Part shown: one piece after another, positions 54,582 through 59,501 of the stretch | How the letters are laid out: each line of letters begins with the position of its first letter | How positions within the stretch are numbered: position 1 is the first letter of the stretch | Assembly: GCA_017621495.1 (NCBI GenBank) | Contig: JAGATB010000028.1 | Coordinates: forward strand, 1-59,501 | Origin: Clostridia bacterium | GTDB lineage: Bacteria > Bacillota > Clostridia > UMGS1810 | DNA length: 59,501 bases | Direction of reading: 5' to 3' | The notes under the pieces: generated by a model | Seen by the model: only the letters and a program-made list of their open reading frames with translations | The model's database searches: none | What the model was told of the DNA's origin: nothing | Made by a program: the position numbers and the translations under genes

Positions 54582-54628
54582 AAATCACCTGCCATATGCG
54601 AAAACTGTCATAAGGAGGTGATTTTTTT
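54582..54628 (+). promoter_or_regulatory. Hairpin that sequesters the rubrerythrin ribosome site, with T-tract
   Basis: AAATCACCT (54582–54590) is perfectly complementary to AGGTGATTT (54616–54624), which contains most of the ribosome site AAGGAGGTGA (54612–54621). Seven T residues follow directly, ending at the ATG (54629). The same structure could act as an intrinsic terminator for the penicillin-binding protein transcript and as a block on rubrerythrin translation. Confidence 0.6.
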
Positions 54629-55228
54629 ATGGATTTACAATCAAGTCAGACAAAAATAAATCTTATGCGTGCATTCGCAGGAGAAAGCATGGCAAGAAAC
54701 AGATACAACATGGCGGCATCCACTGCATTTAGCGAGGGGCATCATGCTATAGGAAGGATATTTGACTTTACAGCCAAGCAGGAGCAGGCTCATGCAACGG
54801 TATTTTACGGTTTTTTAAAAGACGTAAACGACACCAACTTTGACATCTGTGCTGCATACCCCGTAAATGTATACGACACCACACAAAAGCACCTTGAAGC
54901 GGCAGTTAAAAACGAATATGAGGAATACGAATCTGCATATAAATCATTTGGCGACACAGCCAAAGCAGAAGGCTTTAATACAATAGCAAACGCATTTTAT
55001 AAAATAAGTGAGATTGAAAAAATCCACGGCGACAGATTCGATTTGTTTTTAAAGGCACTTCAGAGCTCATCGCTGTACAAAGGCGGAGACGACACAATAT
55101 GGGTATGTACAAACTGTGGTCATATTCATACCGGCTCCGGAGTACCTGCGGCGTGCCCCGTATGTTCACACCCTCAGGGATACTTCGTAAATGACTGCTT
55201 CAAAGAGAAAACAACTATTTTGTTATAA
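54629..55228 (+). CDS. rbr: Rubrerythrin
   Basis: A 199-residue non-heme iron peroxidase that removes hydrogen peroxide in anaerobes. The N-terminal four-helix domain supplies diiron ligands in AFAGESMARNRY, AKQEQAHATVF, ENEYEEYESAYK and SEIEKIHGDRF. The C-terminal rubredoxin-like domain has C-x2-C pairs CTNCG and CPVC. The ATG lies after an unusually strong ribosome site that is partly paired with an upstream segment. Its presence agrees with an anaerobic life style. Confidence 0.95.
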   Translation: MDLQSSQTKINLMRAFAGESMARNRYNMAASTAFSEGHHAIGRIFDFTAKQEQAHATVFYGFLKDVNDTNFDICAAYPVNVYDTTQKHLEAAVKNEYEEYESAYKSFGDTAKAEGFNTIANAFYKISEIEKIHGDRFDLFLKALQSSSLYKGGDDTIWVCTNCGHIHTGSGVPAACPVCSHPQGYFVNDCFKEKTTILL

Positions 55229-55240
55229 AGGAGAATCGAT

Positions 55241-55414
55241 ATGTGCTCAAAGGGATTTTTGGGCGGTATAGTGACCGGTGCTCTGCTGGGTGCAGCAGTG
55301 GGAATGCTTGCCGACCCCATAAGTGATAAACAACACAGAAAAATCAAAAGCAGTGCCAGCCACATGTTTAAAACAATCGGCGCTGTGATTGACGGTGTAA
55401 TGGACAGTATGTAA
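55241..55414 (+). CDS. YtxH-like small protein
   Basis: A 57-residue protein too short for usual ORF cut-offs. AAAGGAG is 7 nt before the ATG. It begins MCSKGFLGGIVTGALLGAAV, a Gly/Ala-rich hydrophobic segment, followed by GMLADPISDKQHRKIK and an amphipathic tail, the layout of YtxH-type general stress proteins. It lies 12 nt after rubrerythrin and before a terminator, so it is likely co-expressed under oxidative stress. Confidence 0.7.
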   Translation: MCSKGFLGGIVTGALLGAAVGMLADPISDKQHRKIKSSASHMFKTIGAVIDGVMDSM

Positions 55415-55420
55415 ATTTTA

Positions 55421-55445
55421 AAAGCCCCGTTTTCAGCGGGGCTTT
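55421..55445. terminator. Bidirectional terminator between the YtxH-like gene and the spoVT remnant
   Basis: AAAGCCCCG (55421–55429) pairs perfectly with CGGGGCTTT (55437–55445), with a loop of TTTTCAG. The minus strand continues TAAAATTT. It would be the natural spoVT terminator. Confidence 0.85.
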
Positions 55446-55450
55446 ACATG

Positions 55451-55903
55451 TTATATTTCCATTTGTTTGGCGAGAAACATGGAGGCGGCATTGGCGAGCT
55501 TGATTTCAACATCTGTCATTTTATCCTTTTCACCGGAACGCATAACCACCACATTGCCCAGTACATCACCATCGGATATGATCGGCGATATAACACCTGC
55601 TGTATACTTCTCATAATGGTCTGTAACAGGTACGGTCTTAGAATCTGTGCACACGATTGAAGTTTTCTCCTCCATGACACGTTCCATCTCCATGCTGACC
55701 GGTTTTTCATGAAGCTCTCTCTTGGCAATGCCGGCAGTGGCTATAATGGAATCTTTATCGGTAATGCATACCGGGAAGCCCGATGTCTTATACAAAGTTT
55801 CTGCATATTGATTGGCAAAGTCGCCAAGCTCACTCACGGGGGAATATTTTTTAAATATTACCCCACCCTCTCTGTCTGTATATATCTCCAGCGGGTCGCC
55901 CTC
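55451..55903 (-). pseudogene. spoVT: SpoVT C-terminal part, cut off from its N terminus by an inserted element
   Basis: Residues 585–734 of the fused frame match the end of SpoVT almost collinearly: EGDPLEIYTDREGGVIFKKYSP, the rest of the SpoVT-AbrB swapped-hairpin domain, then SELGDFANQYAETLY and a GAF domain ending AASMFLAKQMEI. In Bacillus SpoVT, EGDPLEI starts at about residue 30 of 178; here exactly the downstream ~150 residues are present. The first ~30 residues, which open the DNA-binding domain, are absent and replaced by a recombinase. SpoVT is the forespore sigma-G modulator that controls germination genes. The missing part should lie past the right edge of the window. Confidence 0.85.
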
Positions 55904-57655
55904 ATTAACGACATTGACAGTATAAGCCTTGTCCGCTTGATTACGGACTTTGTGAATATACTTTGTATTAAATGAGTTACCTATACTGTCAAAATGAAAA
56001 TTTGCGTTGTCCTCGTTCGGCAAGGTGCCCGTTTTTAGTAATTGCTCTATGTCAGCTCTTAACTTGATTTCTATTATTCCGCTTTCAAATACTGTGATTT
56101 TCTTGACTATTAACCCGATTTCAACCTTTGTCAACTGTTCTTTCTTCAAGATGTCGTCAAAGACTTCAAACACAGTCTTGCTCACTCTTGCTATTTCTAT
56201 CACTTGGCCACGCTTACTCATATTATGTTTTAACTGCTCTTGCAGTCCGTGTATGCGGTGTGTGATTTCTTCTTCTATGTCAAGATAGGTTTCTTCTATA
56301 AGGTCGGGGTCTTCGGGGCTGCTTGCTAACTCTTTGACCTTTTGTTTTTTAACAGCTTTAAGTTCTTCTTTTGCACTCGCAAGCTGACCCTCTAAAAGTT
56401 TTATAACCTTTTCGCTTTCCTTTACGCTGTCGGCTTCGGTGGCAATAGTCTTTTCAAGTTCGGTTATCATATCCTTGCAGTTTTCTTTTACAAGCCTTAT
56501 ATAATCTTTAAGTACATTGTCTAAAAAGTCAACTCGTGTATGATGTGTCGAACAACCACCTTTGCTGTTCTTTTGATAACCACCACAAATATATGAGGGT
56601 GCAAGGTCGCTACGGCTTCGGCTGAACATAGGACTATTACAGTCGCCACAGAAAAGGTATCCTGTATATGGGGTAGGATATTTTTTCACGCCTCGATAGT
56701 GTGTGTGTTCACTACAACGGAGTTCAAGCTGTGTCTGTGTGAAGAAGAAAAGTTTATCGTCAATAATTGGTGTGTGATGATTTGGTATAACAATATGTTC
56801 GTCCTTGTCCGTTTTCTTATCTGAGCCGTTAATACTGCCCCTTGTGTACTTGTTGCCCCGATATATTCCGCAGTAAAAATCGTTACGGAGCAGTCCGTCA
56901 AGAGTTGCTGTATTCCACGCTTTGCTCACTTGTCTTTTGTAAACTTTCCCTTGCTGTTCTGCTCGTTCCTTTTCTTTCATTCTTGGAGTTGGTATGTTCT
57001 TTTCTGTCAAAATCTTTGCTATTGTATCATAGCCTCTGCCCTCGTAGGCATATAGGCGAAATATTTCCTTAACAATTTCGGCTTCGTCGGGTACGATCTC
57101 AACAACTTGCTTGTTAAAAACTGTTTTTAAGATATAGCCGTAAGGAACGGCACAAAGCCACTCGCCCTCTTGTTGCATAGCTTTTATACTTTTTCTTACC
57201 TTTTTGCTTGTTTCTGTGACCGGAAGTTCATTAGTCATAAAGCGAACAGATATGTTAAGCCAATCGTCGTGAGTAGGAAAGTCAACACTATCCATAATGC
57301 TGATAATGCGGACACCTGCATCCCTCATTTGTTCAAGCTCCCATAACCCTAAACTTGTACGGCGTGAGAAACGGCTGAAATCTTTGACAATCAAGATTTT
57401 TGACTTGCCACTCAATAATGCTTTTCGCATATCTTGATAGTTTTCTCTTTGCTCAAATGTATAGCCCGATTTATCTTTATCAATGTATTCTCTTACAGAA
57501 CAATTTGGAAAAGACTGTTTGACGAAATTCCGCATAATTTTAAGCTGATTTTCAATAGATGTGTTTTCGTCGCTTTCTTTTTCTGTATCGACAGAGATAC
57601 GAGCATAAAGCGATATTTCAATATTTAACTCTTTATCTAAAACATTACTATCCAT
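55451..57655 (-). CDS. Large serine recombinase reading in frame into SpoVT
   Basis: A 734-residue frame. The N-terminal resolvase domain has the nucleophile S21 in LYARIS and the motif KDFSRFSRRTS; the recombinase domain has VPYGYIL and NIPTPRMKEKERAEQ. A zinc ribbon (CGDC…C…C), a long coiled coil (about 375–475) and a DUF4368-like end (VFESGIIEIKLRADIEQLL) follow. At residue 585 it passes into SpoVT without a stop. The ATG at 57655 has AAAGGAG 11 nt upstream. It is the likely integrase of the element in spoVT. Whether the fusion is translated to its end as a working recombinase is unknown. Confidence 0.9.
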   Translation of the reverse strand: MDSNVLDKELNIEISLYARISVDTEKESDENTSIENQLKIMRNFVKQSFPNCSVREYIDKDKSGYTFEQRENYQDMRKALLSGKSKILIVKDFSRFSRRTSLGLWELEQMRDAGVRIISIMDSVDFPTHDDWLNISVRFMTNELPVTETSKKVRKSIKAMQQEGEWLCAVPYGYILKTVFNKQVVEIVPDEAEIVKEIFRLYAYEGRGYDTIAKILTEKNIPTPRMKEKERAEQQGKVYKRQVSKAWNTATLDGLLRNDFYCGIYRGNKYTRGSINGSDKKTDKDEHIVIPNHHTPIIDDKLFFFTQTQLELRCSEHTHYRGVKKYPTPYTGYLFCGDCNSPMFSRSRSDLAPSYICGGYQKNSKGGCSTHHTRVDFLDNVLKDYIRLVKENCKDMITELEKTIATEADSVKESEKVIKLLEGQLASAKEELKAVKKQKVKELASSPEDPDLIEETYLDIEEEITHRIHGLQEQLKHNMSKRGQVIEIARVSKTVFEVFDDILKKEQLTKVEIGLIVKKITVFESGIIEIKLRADIEQLLKTGTLPNEDNANFHFDSIGNSFNTKYIHKVRNQADKAYTVNVVNEGDPLEIYTDREGGVIFKKYSPVSELGDFANQYAETLYKTSGFPVCITDKDSIIATAGIAKRELHEKPVSMEMERVMEEKTSIVCTDSKTVPVTDHYEKYTAGVISPIISDGDVLGNVVVMRSGEKDKMTDVEIKLANAASMFLAKQMEI

Positions 57656-57689
57656 ATCATTAAAAACTCCTTTCGTTTTACTTAATGAC

Positions 57690-57718
57690 ATTGTAACATA
57701 AAACACTTTAAATTGCAA
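57690..57718 (-). promoter_or_regulatory. Promoter of the spoVT-inserted recombinase
   Basis: On the minus strand TTGCAA (57713–57718) and TACAAT (57690–57695) are 17 nt apart, about 35 nt before the ATG. It looks like sigma-A, not a mother-cell sporulation promoter. Confidence 0.7.
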
Positions 57719-57749
57719 GCTATATCACTAAAAAAGAATATTTTCCAAC

Positions 57750-57776
57750 AAGAAAACCGCCCCTTCCGGTGCGGCT
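57750..57776 (-). terminator. Terminator of the ABC-F gene
   Basis: CCGCCCC (57757–57763) pairs with GGTGCGG (57768–57774) with one mismatch and a TTCC loop. The minus strand continues TTTTCTTGTT. Confidence 0.75.
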
Positions 57777-57832
57777 TCTTCTATTACATATAATTATTCA
57801 GTTCGACAAATTGGAATTTGTCACAATCTGTT

Positions 57833-59293
57833 TTATATCTGCACTGTTTTAGTCGCTATCGTTTCTCTAAAGACTTTATCATGTTCGACAAAAATCAATG
57901 TAGGCGAAAACTCTTTTATTAGCTGCTCAATTTGCATACGGGAATACACATCAATAAAATTGAGAGGTTCATCCCATACATAGAGATGCGCTTGCTCACA
58001 AAGACTTTTTGCTATTAACACTTTTTTCTTCTGACCGCCTGAAAAATCTTGAATATCTTTCTCAAACTGTACTCGCTCAAAGTCCATTTTTCGTAGAATT
58101 GCTTTGAACAAGCTTTCATCTATATGACTTTCGTTTGCAAAATCTGACAGATTGCCTTTCAAATGTGAGGTGTCCTGCGACACATAAGAAACTACAATTC
58201 CAGAGCCAAGTTGTATCGTACCGGTATGCTCGATTGGCTCACCGATCAAGAGTTTAAGCAAACTGCTTTTGCCGCTTCCATTTTTACCGTCAAGTACAAC
58301 ACGATCCCCTCGCCGTACTGTAAATGAAACAGGCTCGCATACTGTGTTTCCATCATAACAGACTGAAACATCAGAAAAGGTAGCGAGTGTATCAGCGTGA
58401 TATATCAATGGAGTGAGTTTCAAATTTTCGGCAGATTCGATATTTTTCAGAAGTCCCGATTTCTGCTCAATTGCTTGCTGTTGTCTTGCTTCGATTGCCT
58501 TTGATCGTTTCATCATTTTTGCCGCTTTATGACCGACATAACCCTTGTCAGCTGCTCCTATTTTGGATGCTTCTACACGATCAGACCATACCGCAGAGCG
58601 TTTTGCCGCTTGCTGTAATCGAACAATATCCTTTTGTAAGCGCTCATTTTGTCCGAGTTCAAATTCTTGCTGCCGTTCAAAGTTCGCCATCCAAGACGAA
58701 AAATTTCCGCTTTGTACTTCAATACTTGCTCTGTTCAGCGACAAAATGTGGTCAACACATCCATCCAAGAAGCGACGGTCGTGAGATACGAGTATAAAGC
58801 CCTTTTTCTTTTTCAAATAGGTAGCTACTATTTCACGAGCTTGCACATCTAAGTGGTTGGTAGGCTCATCAATTAAGAGAAAGTGTCCTTCATTGCAAAA
58901 CAATGCCGCCAACAGCACCTTTGTCTGCTCACCGTTTGAAAGAGTTTCAAAGGGACGATAAAGCACATCTGCATCTACATCCAAATAGGACAGCTCTCGC
59001 ATTAACTCCCATTCTTCAGCCGCAGGTGCTATTTCAAAGAAAATTTCGTTGGTGAACTTCGCTTTGTCCACTACGGGATATGGAAAATAATCGAACTGCA
59101 CAGATGAGTGAATTTTCCCGCTATACTCATACTTTCCGAGCAAAAGGTTTAATAGCGTAGTTTTACCTCTGCCGTTTCTTCCCACAAAGCCGAGTTTCCA
59201 ATCGGTGTCGATCTGAAAGTTTACATTTTCAAAAATGTTATCATAACTCGTTGGATAGGAAAATGTAAGGTTTTCAATTTTAATCATTGACAT
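57833..59293 (-). CDS. Lsa-type ABC-F ribosomal protection protein
   Basis: A 486-residue protein with two ABC domains and no membrane segments. Walker A motifs are GRNGRGKTT (38–46) and GKNGSGKSS. The signatures are LSNGEQ and FSGGQ, and Walker B is LLIDEPTNHLD. The interdomain linker (about 190–290) is long and basic, as in antibiotic-resistance ABC-F factors that reach the peptidyl-transferase centre. Overall it resembles Lsa and CplR, which protect against lincosamides, streptogramin A and pleuromutilins; the exact spectrum is not predictable. AAAGGAGG is 9 nt before the ATG. A leader peptide region precedes it. Confidence 0.88.
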   Translation of the reverse strand: MSMIKIENLTFSYPTSYDNIFENVNFQIDTDWKLGFVGRNGRGKTTLLNLLLGKYEYSGKIHSSVQFDYFPYPVVDKAKFTNEIFFEIAPAAEEWELMRELSYLDVDADVLYRPFETLSNGEQTKVLLAALFCNEGHFLLIDEPTNHLDVQAREIVATYLKKKKGFILVSHDRRFLDGCVDHILSLNRASIEVQSGNFSSWMANFERQQEFELGQNERLQKDIVRLQQAAKRSAVWSDRVEASKIGAADKGYVGHKAAKMMKRSKAIEARQQQAIEQKSGLLKNIESAENLKLTPLIYHADTLATFSDVSVCYDGNTVCEPVSFTVRRGDRVVLDGKNGSGKSSLLKLLIGEPIEHTGTIQLGSGIVVSYVSQDTSHLKGNLSDFANESHIDESLFKAILRKMDFERVQFEKDIQDFSGGQKKKVLIAKSLCEQAHLYVWDEPLNFIDVYSRMQIEQLIKEFSPTLIFVEHDKVFRETIATKTVQI

Positions 59294-59329
59294 AAATATT
59301 ATCCTCCTTTGCGTGTCATACGATATAAA

Positions 59330-59395
59330 GTCGGTTCGGTGAATGTTTACTCCGTATAGATTTCACCAAAAGGAACCGACACTATACGGAGTAAA
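59330..59395 (-). promoter_or_regulatory. Interleaved inverted repeats of a possible attenuator
   Basis: In transcript order, region 1 (59395–59382) is a perfect 14-bp complement of region 3 (59359–59346). Region 2 (59380–59362) pairs with region 4 (59343–59330) through GTCGGTTC/GAACCGAC and GGTGAA/TTCACC. Pairings 1:3 and 2:4 cross each other and should exclude one another. Regions 1–3 lie inside the leader peptide frame. Confidence 0.65.
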
Positions 59396-59427
59396 TCATG
59401 TGTAACTATCTGTTCTGCACTATTCAT
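59347..59427 (-). CDS. Leader peptide of the ABC-F gene
   Basis: A 26-codon ORF with a strong ribosome site (GGAGGTG, 4 nt before the ATG at 59427), ending with TAA at 59347–59349. The peptide starts MNSAEQIVTHDLL and ends SVPFGEIYTE. It overlaps the inverted repeats so that a stalled ribosome would change their pairing, as in leaders of other ribosome-targeting drug resistance genes. Confidence 0.65.
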   Translation of the reverse strand: MNSAEQIVTHDLLRIVSVPFGEIYTE

Positions 59428-59438
59428 AAAGCACCTCC

Positions 59439-59480
59439 AAAACAAAATAAGAGCCGCAAGAAAGTTTATCCTTGCAGCTC
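59439..59480 (-). terminator. Hairpin with T-rich tail before the leader peptide
   Basis: GAGCCGCAAG (59451–59460) pairs with CTTGCAGCTC (59471–59480) with one wobble, and the minus strand continues TTATTTTGTTTT. It may end the upstream gene's transcript or form a first attenuator in the ABC-F leader. The upstream promoter is not in the window. Confidence 0.65.
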
Positions 59481-59501
59481 GTCATAGCATAATAACACCA
59501 C

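Larger units (their letters stand above)
55886..59501. mobile_element. Integrative element in spoVT (one end visible)
   Basis: The left junction is in or near 55886–55905, where the SpoVT codons EGDPLEI begin. From there rightwards the window holds the serine recombinase, its promoter and an ABC-F resistance-type gene with a leader region. The second junction and the 5' end of spoVT are not in the window, so size and remaining cargo are unknown. Confidence 0.7.

Noticed and set aside
55451..57655. Recombinase–SpoVT fusion as a purpose-built regulatory protein
   Set aside because: The SpoVT part lacks the first half of the DNA-binding domain, and the junction is where an integration site would be. 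A by-product of insertion explains it without a new protein function, though expression remains possible.

Overview
The window looks like a chromosomal segment of a low-GC, anaerobic, endospore-forming Clostridia (Firmicutes). The evidence is a GerA-type germinant receptor operon, a SpoVT remnant, rubrerythrin, ThyX, the clostridial IspH–ribosomal S1 fusion, a Veg-like protein, and the ylxM-ffh-rpsP-khpA-rimM-trmD and smc-ftsY gene orders. Most genes lie on the minus strand. I cannot name the species from sequence alone.

Layout. Positions 1–1000 hold the start of a membrane protein, an AlkD-like DNA repair gene and a possible 49-residue ORF. Positions 1000–8950 are an accessory region: a glycerate kinase flanked by imperfect direct repeats, then a four-gene minus-strand operon driven by a good sigma-A promoter (5854–5882). 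That operon encodes an ApeA-like HEPN protein, a C-terminally membrane-anchored protein, a second small protein with an R-x4-H motif and a tiny protein. It is followed by a serine recombinase killed by one in-frame TAA, a KilA-N protein, a small recombinase-associated protein and a second recombinase-like ORF killed by one in-frame TAG. I read this as a decayed mobile element carrying a candidate, apparently undescribed, HEPN defence operon.

Positions 8950–12250 are an MBOAT/DHHW/DUF4358 exported-polymer acylation operon. SfsA follows. Positions 13579–18008 contain two copies of a modular array of short hairpins, sharing an 89-bp perfect direct repeat. They bracket a cassette of a type I dehydroquinase-like enzyme, an NAD(P)-dependent epimerase, a quinone oxidoreductase and a divergent AraC regulator. 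A tRNA-Arg(CCG) follows.

Positions 18230–46700 are mostly housekeeping: tmk-thyX-tagA, a histidine phosphatase, aspB, yraN-rnhB-rbgA-lepB, rplS, the trmD to ylxM signal-recognition/ribosome operon, ftsY-smc, a radical SAM protein, clpX-clpP-tig, comEC-holA on the plus strand, then ispH/rpsA-plsC-cmk.

Positions 46790–51540 hold the germinant receptor operon gerAA-gerAB-gerAC, an easily missed 55-residue two-TM protein that may be its D subunit, and a LysR regulator translated immediately behind it. Positions 51600–55450 hold veg, a small P-loop protein, yigZ, a class B penicillin-binding protein, rubrerythrin and a 57-residue YtxH-like protein.

The right end is the other main discovery. At 55451–57655 a large serine recombinase runs in frame into the last 150 residues of SpoVT, so an integrative element has split the sporulation regulator gene spoVT. 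The element carries an Lsa-type ABC-F ribosome-protection gene, preceded by a leader peptide and two interleaved inverted repeats that resemble a drug-responsive attenuator. The other end of the element and the first ~30 codons of spoVT lie outside the window.
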